64,000 nucleotides of DNA from Desulfosediminicola flagellatus (GCF_005116655.2 NZ_CP050698.1:822001-886000), one strand, 5' to 3'. Shown: positions 17,280-26,218, counted from the stretch's first letter. Notes: generated by a model not told the origin, from the letters alone. Made by a program: numbers and translations.

Positions 17280-19634
17280 ATGAAGTACACCAAGAGAATA
17301 AAGCTGTTACCTGCTCTCCTTGCAACCCTGCTGATTTCGCAGACTGCTGCTGCGGATAACGAGTTTGATCGAACTATCCTGCCGATACCTGAACAAATTT
17401 TCAGAGGCAAGATTGGACTAACACCAGCCGATTCGGTAAAGGATTTTCCACGCCAGATTGAAGCACCAGAGGGAGCACCAAATATAGTCATCATAATGCC
17501 GGATGACGTGGGTTTTTCAGCCTCAGAGGTGTTCGGAGGTCCGATTCCCACCCCCGCTTTTGACCGGTTGGCAGAGGCTGGGATACGCTACAACGCCTTT
17601 CACACAACAGCCCAGTGCTCGCCAACCCGTGCTGCATTACTTACCGGTCGGAACCATCACACCGCCGGGACAGGATCAATTATGGAGATGGGAGTAGGAT
17701 ATCCCGGTTACAACACCCTTGTTTCCAAAAAACTTGCCGGTATCGGTGAAATCCTCAAATACAACGGCTACAACACTGCCTGGTTCGGAAAGAACCACAA
17801 CGTGCCTGACTGGCAGAACAGTCAGGCAGGACCCTACGATTTGTGGCCTTCCGGACTCGGTTTCGAATACTTCTACGGGTTCCTCGGTGGCGATGCCAAT
17901 CAATGGGCACCTGCTATATTCGAAAATACTACCCCGATTGAACCACCCCATGATGATCCTGATTACCATTTTGACGTAGACCTCGCAGACCAGGCTATTA
18001 AGAGGCTTCGCCTTCTTCACGCAATGGCACCTCAGAAGCCTTTCTTCTTCTACTATGTTCCGGGTACCTCTCATGCACCACATCACGCGCCGAAAGAGTG
18101 GATCGATAAGTTTAAAGGCCGTTTTGACAATGGTTGGGACGCAATGCGTGAGGAAATTTTCAACCGCCAGAAGCGTTTGGGCGTTATCCCAGCTTCTGCA
18201 CAATTCACGGAGCGCCCGAAGGATCTACCGGCATGGGACTCTTTAGATCCCGAGCGAAAGAAAGTGTTTGCCCGGATGATGGAAGTTTATGCTGGCGCCC
18301 TTGCGCACTGCGACCACCAAATCAATCGTTTTCTCGATGCCCTCGAAGAGACCGGTCGCATGGATAACACAATGATCATATATATTATGGGTGACAATGG
18401 CCCCAGTGGTGAGGGCGGCGCTCAAGGCATGCTCAATGAAATGACCATTTTCAATGGTGTAATTGAAGACTTTGACGATATAAAGAAGGCAGTTGACGGA
18501 TTGGGTGGCCCTATGTACTTCAACCACAAACCGGCCGGTTGGGCACATGCTATGGCAACGCCGTTTCAATGGACGAAACTCGTAGCTTCGCACTTTGGGG
18601 GCACTCGTAACGGGATGGCTATATCCTGGCCTAAACGGATTAAAGACAAAGGAGGACTGCGTACACAGTTTCATCATGTCATTGACATTTTGCCGACGGT
18701 ACTTGAAGCAACCGGGATTCCAGCACCTGTAAAGGTTGATGGATTCGATCAAAAGCCCATTGAGGGAGTAAGCATGGTTTATACATTCGATGATGCAGCC
18801 GCTCCATCGACGAGAACAACGCAATACTTCGAAATTTACGCTCGCCGTGCAATCTATCATGATGGCTGGATGGCGAGCACGACGCCCAAAATTGCTCCAT
18901 GGCTGCCTTCTGAGCCATCCAAAAACGCGCATACAGAATACGAGTGGGAGCTCTATAATGTGGCTGAAGATTTCAGTCAATCAGTGAACCTTGCTGCAGA
19001 GTATCCTGAAAAACTCCAAGCCCTAAAAGACCAATTCCTTGTCGAAGCAACCAAATATAATGTCCTGCCACTGGACGACAGCAACATTCCACGCTTTGAT
19101 GTTAGCAACCGTCCCAGCTACACTGAGGGCCGCAAAACCTTCACCTTTTATGACGGGATGATCAGAATTCCAGAGGGGAGTTCGCCCGATCTGAAAAACC
19201 AGTCGTGGCAAATTGAAGCACAAGTAGAGATCCCCAAAGAAGGTGCTGAGGGGCTTATCATAACCCAGGGAGGCCGCTTTAATGGGATCAGCCTCTTCGT
19301 CCTTGATGGAAAGCCAGCGTTCACATACAACTACCTTAACCTCAAACGTACCGACCTGCGCGGTGAGGATGCCCTGTCTCCAGGAGAACATACCTTGCTT
19401 GTGAAGTTTCACTATTCCGGTGGAGGGGCAGGAAAACCCGCCGATGTTGAATTACTGGTAGATGGTAAATCCGTGGCAACTGGCCGAGTTGAAAAAACAA
19501 TCCCAATTCGCTTATCACTGGATGAAACCCTCGATATAGGCGAAGACACGGGAACACCGGTTAGTGAAGACTATAAAACCCCCTTTAAGTTCACCGGCGA
19601 AATAGAGAAAGTCACTGTTGCGTTGCAGGAATAG
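17280..19634 (+). CDS. Exported arylsulfatase, Cys-type, AtsA-like
   Basis: A 784-residue protein with a signal peptide (MKYTKRIKLLPALLATLLIS, cleavage near AAA-DNE). The sulfatase fold opens with NIVIIMPDDVG, giving two of the metal-binding Asp residues, and the catalytic signature is Cys113 in CSPTRAALLTGRN; this Cys must be converted to formylglycine by a sulfatase-maturing enzyme that is not in the window. IYIMGDNGPSGEG supplies the second metal-site segment. The C-terminal 180 residues form a beta-rich domain, as in large AtsA-like arylsulfatases. It hydrolyses sulfate esters in the periplasm; the natural substrate is unknown. In a sulfate reducer it could scavenge sulfate from organic sulfates. 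Not within the cassette array. Confidence 0.93.
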   Translation: MKYTKRIKLLPALLATLLISQTAAADNEFDRTILPIPEQIFRGKIGLTPADSVKDFPRQIEAPEGAPNIVIIMPDDVGFSASEVFGGPIPTPAFDRLAEAGIRYNAFHTTAQCSPTRAALLTGRNHHTAGTGSIMEMGVGYPGYNTLVSKKLAGIGEILKYNGYNTAWFGKNHNVPDWQNSQAGPYDLWPSGLGFEYFYGFLGGDANQWAPAIFENTTPIEPPHDDPDYHFDVDLADQAIKRLRLLHAMAPQKPFFFYYVPGTSHAPHHAPKEWIDKFKGRFDNGWDAMREEIFNRQKRLGVIPASAQFTERPKDLPAWDSLDPERKKVFARMMEVYAGALAHCDHQINRFLDALEETGRMDNTMIIYIMGDNGPSGEGGAQGMLNEMTIFNGVIEDFDDIKKAVDGLGGPMYFNHKPAGWAHAMATPFQWTKLVASHFGGTRNGMAISWPKRIKDKGGLRTQFHHVIDILPTVLEATGIPAPVKVDGFDQKPIEGVSMVYTFDDAAAPSTRTTQYFEIYARRAIYHDGWMASTTPKIAPWLPSEPSKNAHTEYEWELYNVAEDFSQSVNLAAEYPEKLQALKDQFLVEATKYNVLPLDDSNIPRFDVSNRPSYTEGRKTFTFYDGMIRIPEGSSPDLKNQSWQIEAQVEIPKEGAEGLIITQGGRFNGISLFVLDGKPAFTYNYLNLKRTDLRGEDALSPGEHTLLVKFHYSGGGAGKPADVELLVDGKSVATGRVEKTIPIRLSLDETLDIGEDTGTPVSEDYKTPFKFTGEIEKVTVALQE

Positions 19635-20137
19635 CTGGACGGTAAGGAGAGTCAATTACCGAACCCCAATTTGCTAAAATCCGGTTAAGCGAAAGGTGCT
19701 AATGCGTCTCTGCTTAACCGGAGTACTATAATTGCAATTGCCATTACGAAGGTTATTATTTCTCACCAGACAGTCAGTTGAGGGTTATTCCTGTACACCT
19801 ACAGTCGGAGATGTGTCCTGAACATTGTAAAATTGGTGCCTAGGAGAAGTATCTTTGATTTATCCATGGTTAAAATAATGATTGAGTCATGTCAACATGT
19901 GAACGATAGTGTCGTAGTATCATATATGTTGCCTAACGTATTTTTGCATTTCTTCTGTTGGTCATCTACAATACCTTCATAGGTCATCTATAGTGAAGTT
20001 CTGAAAGACAACCTACTTGATTGTCAAGGTAGGACATTGTTCAATAGAATAGCTTAATATCACGATAGGGCAATGTGACCTGGTAATCAATGATTCAGCA
20101 TTTGAATATAAAATCTATATAATTTTTGGTGAGTAGG
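19635..20137. other. Intergenic region with hairpins
   Basis: Holds the sulfatase terminator hairpin (19680-19722) and a second imperfect hairpin near 20008-20032 (CCTACTTGA against TCAAGGTAGG). I looked for an attC site upstream of the PAS gene and did not find a matching pair of core sites. Confidence 0.45.
19680..19722 (+). terminator. Hairpin downstream of the sulfatase
   Basis: TCCGGTTAAGC (19680-19690) and GCTTAACCGGA (19712-19722) are perfect 11-base complements about 45 bases past the stop. No U-tract follows, so the terminator call is moderate. Confidence 0.55.
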
Positions 20138-20704
20138 ATGAGACCAAATGAAGAAACATTGGATTTCTTATTAAATATAATGCCTGCTGTTCTATATGAG
20201 TATATTCAAAATCGGGATGGTACTAATAGAATTACTTATATATCACCAAATTCTAAAGACATCTTAGGTTATCCATCAAATCGTTTCATCAATAAAGACG
20301 TATCAAGTTTCCTTGAAATCACACATGAAGAAGATACTGATAGATTTGAAAAAGAAGATAGAGAAACAATAGATGATTCATATTTTACAACAGAGGCAAG
20401 AATCATCGTGCCAACTAAAGAGATTAGATGGATAAGGTTTCGCTCTAAACCAGCTTCAAAATCACCAGAAGGTAATGTCACTTGGGTCGGTTGCATTGTA
20501 GATATTACTCAGTTAAAACAAACTCAAGCTGAATTGAAACAGTTAAGGGGAATTTTGCCTTTGTGCTCTTTTTGTAAAAAAATACGAGATGACCAGGGGT
20601 ATTGGACTCAAGTTGACCATTATATCGAAGAACACACAGAAGCCGATATTAGCCATAGCATCTGTCCTGAATGTATGGAAGAAAAATATCCAGAGGTTGA
20701 CTAA
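20138..20704 (+). CDS. PAS domain protein with C-terminal Cys-rich zinc-finger-like tail
   Basis: A 188-residue protein from the ATG at 20138; a TTG twelve bases upstream is the alternative start. Residues 5-125 form one PAS fold with a typical ending GCIVDITQLKQ. The tail carries CSFCKKIRDDQGYW and SHSICPECMEEKYP, two CXXC pairs that look like a small zinc site. The same tail occurs in many PAS or receiver proteins of Desulfobacterota, where it appears to be an output or partner-binding module. It has no kinase domain. It is immediately followed by a truncated attC, so it may be the first preserved cassette, but no attC or attI was found before it. Confidence 0.8.
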   Translation: MRPNEETLDFLLNIMPAVLYEYIQNRDGTNRITYISPNSKDILGYPSNRFINKDVSSFLEITHEEDTDRFEKEDRETIDDSYFTTEARIIVPTKEIRWIRFRSKPASKSPEGNVTWVGCIVDITQLKQTQAELKQLRGILPLCSFCKKIRDDQGYWTQVDHYIEEHTEADISHSICPECMEEKYPEVD

Positions 20705-20712
20705 AACTTAAA

Positions 20713-20750
20713 GCTGAACAAACCGTTCCAGCGGACTCACTGAAGCTCCC
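20713..20750 (+). repeat. Truncated attC site (left half only)
   Basis: GCTGAAC core at 20713-20719, then CGTTCCAGCGGACTCACTG, closely like the left half of the attC at 28052. The right half and its GTTA core are absent; instead the sequence turns at about 20751 into GTGTGCC, which resembles the 5' end of a group II intron. Confidence 0.6.
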
Positions 20751-20953
20751 GTGTGCCAGGAAGGAAAGTGATACCAGCTTTCTGTAACTTTATGAAAGAT
20801 GAAGGAGGGCCCTTCGGTCTCGGATTAAAGGATTTGGGATCAAATCACCTACTGCTGCTGTGGTAAAGAGCCATGGTGGTGAGTGAGTAGGAGAAGGCAA
20901 TGATTCAGGGCTGGATTCAGTACTATGGTCGCTTCTACAAGAGGCAGTTGAAG
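20751..20953 (+). pseudogene. Group II intron remnant with maturase C-terminal fragment
   Basis: The segment opens with GTGTGCC (group II introns begin GUGYG). At 20900-20953 it encodes IQGWIQYYGRFYK, the hallmark of the maturase-specific domain of group II intron reverse transcriptases. The other roughly 400 residues of the protein are missing, and the 150 bases between are not coding, so this is an internally deleted relic. Its frame continues by chance into the next cassette gene. Group IIC introns are known to insert at attC sites, which fits its position directly after a half attC. Confidence 0.6.
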
Positions 20954-21019
20954 TCATATCCCGGGCTACTCGACCGATTACCCTTCAAGTTATCCCCAAA
21001 ATATAGTGGGGTTGTTATC

Positions 21020-21640
21020 ATGATGTTTTTAGATCCTGAAAACCCAATAGCAACATGTGAATCAGATTCTTGTGATGATTGCGCTATCAATAATGATCTT
21101 CATTGCCATTTCAGTTTAAAAGATTGGATATATTTCCTTTTCATTGCATTTCCTCCTTTTCTGCTTGGTGGCGCTGGGATCTACTATATGAACAGCTGGT
21201 TATTGATACCTTGGATAATCTTCGTGGTTGCTTTTTTTGGATTGATTGAAATTCGTGTTATGTGTTCCCACTGCCCTCATTATGCCGAGTCTTTAACGTC
21301 ATTAAAATGTTGGGCAAATTACGGATCTCTCAAATTATGGAAATATAGACCTGGCCCCATGTCAATTATTGAAAAAACAATTTTTTTTGCTGGTTTTGCT
21401 ATTGTTTGGGGTTATCCTTTGACATTTTTAATTCTTAGCAAACAGATATTTCTGCTGCTTGTTTATTCGATTACAACCGTAGGCTTTTTTATGACATTGA
21501 TATATTTCATGTGTTCACAATGTATGAATTTTGCCTGTCCACTTAATCAGGTTGATGAAAAAGTGCGAAATCAATTTTTTGATAAAAATCATATTATTGC
21601 AGAAGCCTGGGGGAAATGTGGAAATAGTGCACCTAATTGA
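21020..21640 (+). CDS. Cassette gene: Cys-rich four-helix membrane protein of unknown function
   Basis: I start it at the ATG at 21020 (a second ATG follows at once), since the frame upstream belongs to the intron remnant. The 206-residue protein has a cytoplasm-like N-terminus with CESDSCDDC and HCH, two hydrophobic helices, a loop with MCSHCPHYAE and a conserved-looking KLWKYRPGPMS, two more helices, and MCSQCMNFACPLN near the end. Paired Cys and His on both sides suggest metal or cluster binding. I recognise the pattern from uncharacterised proteins but know no function. The ribosome site is weak, common for cassettes. The attC at 21655 follows its stop by 15 bases. Confidence 0.75.
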   Translation: MMFLDPENPIATCESDSCDDCAINNDLHCHFSLKDWIYFLFIAFPPFLLGGAGIYYMNSWLLIPWIIFVVAFFGLIEIRVMCSHCPHYAESLTSLKCWANYGSLKLWKYRPGPMSIIEKTIFFAGFAIVWGYPLTFLILSKQIFLLLVYSITTVGFFMTLIYFMCSQCMNFACPLNQVDEKVRNQFFDKNHIIAEAWGKCGNSAPN

Positions 21641-21654
21641 TTTTTCACTATTGA

Positions 21655-21723
21655 GGATAACAGCGGGCTAGACAAGGATGGGCGGGAAAAGCGCCTGCGC
21701 ACCTGTCAGCCCAAGCGTTATGC
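21655..21723 (+). repeat. attC site B (after the membrane protein)
   Basis: Left core GGATAAC (21655-21661) and right core GTTATGC (21717-21723). Inner arms GGGCTAGAC and GTCAGCCC pair with one unpaired base on one side, the extrahelical base that gives attC its polarity. Exchange would fall between 21717 and 21718. Confidence 0.85.
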
Positions 21724-21772
21724 TTAAGGATAAAATGTAGAATCTATCGGATGGAACAATGGCAGCCCTAAA

Positions 21773-22774
21773 ATGATAAAATTCATACTAAAATCACCTT
21801 TGTCTCTGCTATACCATATCAACAAGACAGGTAGAGAATTTTGCAGAGCAGGATTCATTTCAACAGCTCTTTCCGAAGGGATATACGATGTTCTTGCTAA
21901 AGGGCCAGCAAGTTGTGAGGACCTTCAAAAAGCAATTGATACGGATTTCAATAAAGAAGGGCTTCTAGCATGGCTTGATTTGGGTGTGTCACTGGGAGAA
22001 CTGAAAAGAAATCAAAACCGCTATAGTATTAAGGGTAAGTTTGCTAAAGAATTATTGAAACCAGCAAATGATACATGGAAAGCCTTTTTTCAAGCTCGTG
22101 TAGAGATATTTCACAATTACATCATCAACACACCATCCCAACTGAAAAGGCATGAGAAGTTTGAGTTTAGCCAATCCTATGGAGAATTGTTTGCCCGATC
22201 ATCCAGAACTGTCGAACCTTTTCTGTTAGATATTGTTGATGAAATAATACCACAAACAGGAGAATGCTCTCTTTTGGAAGTCGGATGTGGCTCGGGCATT
22301 TATATCAAACGTGCCTGTGATCGCAACCCAAACTTGAATGCACTTGGATTAGAGCTACAGGAGAAAGTAGCTGATTTTGCGAGAGATAATGTAACTGTTT
22401 GGCAAATATCAGACAGAGTAGAAATTGAGACCAATGACATACGAGACTTCACCAGTGAAAACAAGTACGACATTATTACTTTTTTTAATCTTATTTACTA
22501 TTTCCCTGTTAATGAAAGAATCGACGTCCTTCGCAAATTAAAAGATTTGGTAAATCCAGGTGGGCATTTGGTCTTAACAACCTTATGTCCAACAAATGAG
22601 CCGTCAATTCAATTAATGAATCTTTGGTCTTCAATGACAGAGGGATGTGGCCCATTACCAACACCAGAGCAAATTATCGACCTGTTTAAAAAAACTGGGT
22701 TTTCTGAATTTCAGCATAAAAAACTAATGCCTGGCTTCTTTTTGTTTAAAGCCAGCCTGTCAAATTCCATTTAA
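21773..22774 (+). CDS. Cassette gene: SAM-dependent methyltransferase
   Basis: A 333-residue class I methyltransferase. Residues 1-110 are a helical winged-helix-like dimerisation region, as in O-methyltransferases of small metabolites. The Rossmann part opens with motif I LLEVGCGSGIYIK at about 171-183, with acidic residue E198 in LGLELQ, then IETNDIRDF and the motif IV region DIITFFNLIYYFP. The C-terminal part is typical (PGGHLVLTTLCP). The methyl acceptor is unknown. A+T-rich, unlike the sulfatase cassette downstream. It starts 50 bases after the preceding attC. Confidence 0.85.
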   Translation: MIKFILKSPLSLLYHINKTGREFCRAGFISTALSEGIYDVLAKGPASCEDLQKAIDTDFNKEGLLAWLDLGVSLGELKRNQNRYSIKGKFAKELLKPANDTWKAFFQARVEIFHNYIINTPSQLKRHEKFEFSQSYGELFARSSRTVEPFLLDIVDEIIPQTGECSLLEVGCGSGIYIKRACDRNPNLNALGLELQEKVADFARDNVTVWQISDRVEIETNDIRDFTSENKYDIITFFNLIYYFPVNERIDVLRKLKDLVNPGGHLVLTTLCPTNEPSIQLMNLWSSMTEGCGPLPTPEQIIDLFKKTGFSEFQHKKLMPGFFLFKASLSNSI

Positions 22775-22778
22775 ACAT

Positions 22779-22845
22779 GCATAACCAGGTGTTTCACCAG
22801 ACCAAGGCCACTACGCGCCTCAGGCTGGAGAACTTATCGTAATGT
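22779..22845 (+). repeat. attC site C (degenerate)
   Basis: Left core GCATAAC (22779-22785) followed by CAGGTG and CACCAGACC; the right arm GGCTGGAGAAC is a diverged complement. The expected GTTATGC is altered (CTTATCGTAATG at 22833-22844), so this site may be inactive. Confidence 0.55.
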
Positions 22846-22887
22846 GAACCAACGCTATATAATTCACAATCATGAGGAGTTAGATCT

Positions 22888-23292
22888 ATGTGTACACAAT
22901 CAGGATCATGCCTTTGTGGTGAAATCACTTTCGAAATAGAAGGCGATTTTGACAATTTCTATCTTTGTCATTGTAGCCGGTGTCGAAAAGATACAGGTTC
23001 GGCTCATGGGGCCAATCTTTTTTCTTCTTCTGCCAAGTTGAAATGGATATCAGGAGAGGATAAAATAACAAATTTTACTTTGCCTTCAACACAACACAAC
23101 AAATCCTTTTGCTCAATGTGTGGATCCGCACTTCCAAATATTCAAATGGGAGGTGAACTTCTGGTGGTTCCTGCTGGAAGCCTTGATTGTGATATCTACA
23201 TCACTCCTACCGCCCACATTTGTATTTCCAGCAAAGCAAATTGGGATAAAGATCTTCATAAAATTCCTATGATGGAGACTTTGCCGTCATAA
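22888..23292 (+). CDS. Cassette gene: GFA family zinc protein
   Basis: A 134-residue protein with GAGGAG at good spacing before the ATG at 22888. It shows the full zinc pattern of the GFA (glutathione-dependent formaldehyde-activating enzyme) family: SCLCGEI, CHCSRCRKDTGS, then FCSMCGSALP. GFA proteins bind zinc and some act on S-hydroxymethylglutathione, but most members, including small stand-alone ones like this, have no proven reaction. The ending ICISSKANWDK with a Trp is usual for the family. The attC follows its stop by 10 bases. Confidence 0.88.
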   Translation: MCTQSGSCLCGEITFEIEGDFDNFYLCHCSRCRKDTGSAHGANLFSSSAKLKWISGEDKITNFTLPSTQHNKSFCSMCGSALPNIQMGGELLVVPAGSLDCDIYITPTAHICISSKANWDKDLHKIPMMETLPS

Positions 23293-23302
23293 GCATAAAG
23301 CC

Positions 23303-23359
23303 ACATAACAAGTGCTTCCAGCTGACGCCTAAACAGCGCGGCTGAAGCTGGTGTTAGCC
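23303..23359 (+). repeat. attC site D (after the GFA gene)
   Basis: Left core ACATAAC (23303-23309), right core GTTAGCC (23353-23359). Inner arms CCAGCTGACGC and GCGGCTGAAGCTGG form an imperfect stem. At 57 bases it is the compact attC type. Confidence 0.85.
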
Positions 23360-23403
23360 CTAAGATTTCATTAGCCCCATAACTGAAAAGGAGGAGTGAT
23401 ACC

Positions 23404-24954
23404 ATGAAAACAACAGCAACTATTGCAATATTATTTGCGATTTTCTGCGCACTAATTACATCGGCCATCGCACAGGACAAACCCAACATCCTCATCATCT
23501 TCCCGGATGATGTGGGCTGGGAAAATGTCAGTGCCTACAGTCATGGCACCATGGGCTACCGGACTCCCCACATCGACCGAATTGCCAAGGAGGGAGCGTT
23601 GTTTACCGATCATTACGCCCAACCCTCCTGCACCGCCGGGCGGGCGGCGTTGATCACCGGGCAATATCCGATCCGCAGCGGCATGACTACGGTCGGGCGT
23701 CCGGGCGCGGAACTTGGGCTCAAGCCGGAAACGCCGACTCTTGCCGAGGTGCTCAAGCCGCTTGGCTATGCGACCGGCCAATTCGGCAAGAATCACCTTG
23801 GCGACCGCAACGAGCACCTGCCGACGGTGCATGGCTTCGACGAGTTCTTCGGTAACCTCTATCACCTGAACACTCAGGAGGAGTTCGAGCAGCGCGACTA
23901 CCCAAAGGATCCCGAATACTTTAAGAAATTCGGTACCCGCGGCGTGCTCCACACTTGGGCCACCGATACGGACGATCCCACGGTCGACCACCGCTTCGGC
24001 AAAGTTGGCAAGCAGAAGATCGAGGATACCGGTCAACTTGGAAAGAAGAGGATGGAGACTATGGACGAGGAGTTCATCGAGGCCAGCCTCGACTTCATCA
24101 AACGCGCGAAGGAGGCGGACAAGCCCTTCTTCGTCTGGTTCAACCCATGCCGGATGCACATGTACACCCGCCTCAGTGACGAGCACAAGTATCTCGCCGC
24201 TGACATTACCACCGAGCACGACGCCTACGGCAGCGGTATGATCGAACATGACATGCAGGTCGGCGAGCTGCTCGACGGCCTGGAGAAGCTCGGCGTCATG
24301 GACGACACCATAATCATCTACTCCACCGACAACGGCCCCGAGCACAGTGCCAAGCTCCACGGCGGCACCACACCCTTCCGCGGTGAAAAGATGACAACCT
24401 TTGAGGGCGGTGTACGCGTTCCGATGATGATCCGCTGGCCCGGCCATATTCCTGCTGGCAGGGAACTCGATGGCATCCAGTCCCACATGGATATTTTCAC
24501 CACCCTCGCGGCGGTGGCCGGCGAGCCCAATGTCGCCGAGAAGATGAAGATCGAGCGTAAGCAGTACATTGACGGCGTCAACAACCTCGACTACTGGCTT
24601 GGCAAGACTGAAGAAAGCGCTCGAGACAATTTCATCTACTACCACGAGTCCACGGTCAGGGCGATTCGCTACAAGCAGTGGAAACTCCACTTCGAAACCA
24701 GCGAGAACTACTACGCGCCCTACGTGAAGCAGAAATTCCCGTTGATGTTCAACATCCGCATGGACCCCTTCGAGTCCTTTGACGAGATCGGCGACCGCTC
24801 GCAGGTTCTTCAAGCCAAACAGTGGGTCAACGAACCAATCCAGCACCTGCTCGGCGAACACGTGCAGTCGCTGATGGATTACCCGCCCGTGCAGAAGGCC
24901 TCCACCTTCGACTTCAGTGCCATTATGGAGCAGCTGATGTCCGGGAAGCAATAA
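23404..24954 (+). CDS. Cassette gene: exported sulfatase (arylsulfatase A-like), Cys-type
   Basis: A 516-residue protein with a signal peptide ([20 protein letters not shown], cleavage after AIA) and AGGAGG before the ATG. Sulfatase metal residues are in [14 protein letters not shown]; the catalytic Cys76 is in [14 protein letters not shown], the CXAXR form that needs formylglycine modification. [11 protein letters not shown] gives the second metal site, and [17 protein letters not shown] is a standard active-site stretch. Periplasmic hydrolysis of sulfate esters is expected; substrate unknown. It is visibly G+C-rich with different codon use from the cassettes on both sides and from the sulfatase at 17280, so it is a recent acquisition from another genome. 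It is large for a cassette gene. Confidence 0.93.
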   Translation: MKTTATIAILFAIFCALITSAIAQDKPNILIIFPDDVGWENVSAYSHGTMGYRTPHIDRIAKEGALFTDHYAQPSCTAGRAALITGQYPIRSGMTTVGRPGAELGLKPETPTLAEVLKPLGYATGQFGKNHLGDRNEHLPTVHGFDEFFGNLYHLNTQEEFEQRDYPKDPEYFKKFGTRGVLHTWATDTDDPTVDHRFGKVGKQKIEDTGQLGKKRMETMDEEFIEASLDFIKRAKEADKPFFVWFNPCRMHMYTRLSDEHKYLAADITTEHDAYGSGMIEHDMQVGELLDGLEKLGVMDDTIIIYSTDNGPEHSAKLHGGTTPFRGEKMTTFEGGVRVPMMIRWPGHIPAGRELDGIQSHMDIFTTLAAVAGEPNVAEKMKIERKQYIDGVNNLDYWLGKTEESARDNFIYYHESTVRAIRYKQWKLHFETSENYYAPYVKQKFPLMFNIRMDPFESFDEIGDRSQVLQAKQWVNEPIQHLLGEHVQSLMDYPPVQKASTFDFSAIMEQLMSGKQ

Positions 24955-25041
24955 GCCTAACAATCGCATTCACACTGGCAGCAAAAAGCGCCGCTCCTAC
25001 GTCGCCATGCTTTTTGCTGCCAGTGTTGCTGCTCGTTATTT
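24955..25041 (+). repeat. attC site E (after the cassette sulfatase)
   Basis: Left core GCCTAAC (24955-24961), right core GTTATTT (25035-25041). Inside, CACTGGCAGCAAAAAGC pairs over 17 bases with GCTTTTTGCTGCCAGTG, a very long perfect stem. It begins directly after the sulfatase stop codon. Confidence 0.85.
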
Positions 25042-25345
25042 GCGATGCGAAGGCGCTTTATGTATATGTTTTCACATTAAGTTATAGTTAGAACCCTGTG
25101 TTCCACCACCGGCATCCCAGTGATTTGTAAATTTTTACCTATCTGATCTTGTTCGCCATTTTAGCAAACTGACTTCGTTTCTCATTCAGTTACATATCGC
25201 TGCTATGCTCCTTTATTCGTGCCTCGCAGTGCACTAAAATTGCGGGACAATATTTGCGACATTTAAAGATTTACAGAGCGATAGTCTGGAAACATGTGAT
25301 CTGCAAGAGGGAAGCGTGAATCGAGGTTGTGGTTGATGGTTGTTA
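25042..25345. other. Leader of the next cassette, no gene seen
   Basis: 304 bases with no supported frame. Contains AATTGCGGGACAATA at 25238-25252, which recurs exactly at 30751-30765 upstream of the hybrid kinase. Purpose unknown. Confidence 0.35.
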
Positions 25346-25567
25346 ATGTATCTTCCCGGGTTACTCTGCTCTGCTGGACTAGACATCGAGATTAATGTGA
25401 TCGCTAAGGCCGTTCGAGCCACCACAGAAGAATGGCTCTGGCCAGATGCTCTATTCCGGAATCATTTACCTGCTTTTGTGAAAAAAGGTTTCTTTGCTCA
25501 CAGCGTATTTGAAGATTTCCTTGCAGAGTGTGAGGCGTTCCTAATCACAATTGAGTCCAAACAGTGA
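25346..25567 (+). CDS. Cassette gene: small protein of unknown function
   Basis: A 73-residue frame from the ATG at 25346, with no convincing ribosome site. It is protein-like in composition (for example VRATTEEWLWPDALF and HSVFEDFLAECEAFL, amphipathic helices with clustered aromatics) and lies between two attC-like sites, where a cassette gene is expected. It may be complete, or the C-terminal end of a larger gene whose front half was lost in the unexplained 300 bases before it. I do not recognise the family. Confidence 0.45.
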   Translation: MYLPGLLCSAGLDIEINVIAKAVRATTEEWLWPDALFRNHLPAFVKKGFFAHSVFEDFLAECEAFLITIESKQ

Positions 25568-25585
25568 TTATAGTGCACAGACGGA

Positions 25586-25645
25586 AGCTAACACGGCTTT
25601 TGCAGTGTAGAAAAATGCGAGCACCTCTGAAAAACAACGTTCGCT
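25586..25645 (+). repeat. Possible degenerate attC site
   Basis: AGCTAAC (25586-25592) and GTTCGCT (25639-25645) are complements with one mismatch and lie 18 bases after the small gene. The inner arms (GGCTTTTGCAG against CTGAAAAACA) pair only loosely. Its place in the array supports it more than its sequence does. Confidence 0.4.
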
Positions 25646-25698
25646 GAGAAAGAATCAGAAGGTTTCTTGTTCAAAGTAAATACTATTGAGAGGCCGTT

Positions 25699-26205
25699 AT
25701 GAATGCAGAAGAACTCAAGACGCTTCAGTCCCCATTGAAGCAAAAGTATAAAGATAAACCAGAGACCGCAATCGTAACCCTTAGAGCCAAAGGACGAATC
25801 GGTGAAGGAATCACCTGCAAGGTTGAAACGGGGAAGGCCCTTGTCGAGGCTGGACTACATCCGGCTACAGGAGGGGATGGACTCTCCCTCTGTTCAGGAG
25901 ATATGTTATTGGAGGCATTAGTCGCTTGTGCAGGAGTAACTTTGAGAGCAGTAGCTACCGCAATCGGGGTGGATCTCAAAGATGCCACGATTAGTGCTGA
26001 GGGGGATCTGGATTTTCGAGGTACTCTCGCAGTCACCAGGGAAGCCCCGGTGGGTTTTAAGAGTATTCGTCTTCTGTTCGATATAGAAAGTGACACAGAG
26101 CAAGAGCAGTTAAACTCCTTGATCAAACTAACAGAGCGTTATTGTGTGGTATATCAAACACTATCCCGTGCACCAGAAATGAATGTTACGTGCAGAGTAA
26201 GATGA
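25699..26205 (+). CDS. Cassette gene: OsmC family protein
   Basis: A 168-residue OsmC-fold protein. The two family Cys positions are present: in LLEALVACAGVTLRAVA (the helix that carries the first catalytic Cys) and in LTERYCVVYQTLSRA near the end. OsmC and Ohr proteins reduce organic peroxides through a Cys pair, while some OsmC members act otherwise; the long SGDMLLEALVACAG form belongs to the YhfA-like OsmC branch. Cytoplasmic, no signal peptide. It starts 54 bases after the possible attC and is followed by a clear one. Confidence 0.85.
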   Translation: MNAEELKTLQSPLKQKYKDKPETAIVTLRAKGRIGEGITCKVETGKALVEAGLHPATGGDGLSLCSGDMLLEALVACAGVTLRAVATAIGVDLKDATISAEGDLDFRGTLAVTREAPVGFKSIRLLFDIESDTEQEQLNSLIKLTERYCVVYQTLSRAPEMNVTCRVR

Positions 26206-26218
26206 AGGAGGAGGCACC

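Noticed and set aside
18243..18980. A 245-codon minus frame inside the chromosomal sulfatase
   Set aside because: Entirely inside a well-supported gene, with no ribosome site or protein-like pattern.
19680..19722. The inverted repeat after the sulfatase as an attC site, which would extend the array leftwards
   Set aside because: The core orientation is wrong: it has GGTTAAGC on the left and GCTTAACC on the right, not TAAC left and GTTA right, and there is no variable centre with an extrahelical base. It is better explained as a terminator.
23452..24969. A 505-codon open frame on the minus strand opposite the cassette sulfatase
   Set aside because: It is the shadow of a G+C-rich gene: the plus strand has a signal peptide, ribosome site and a complete sulfatase active site, while the minus frame is Val/Leu/Glu-rich without any known motif or start signal.
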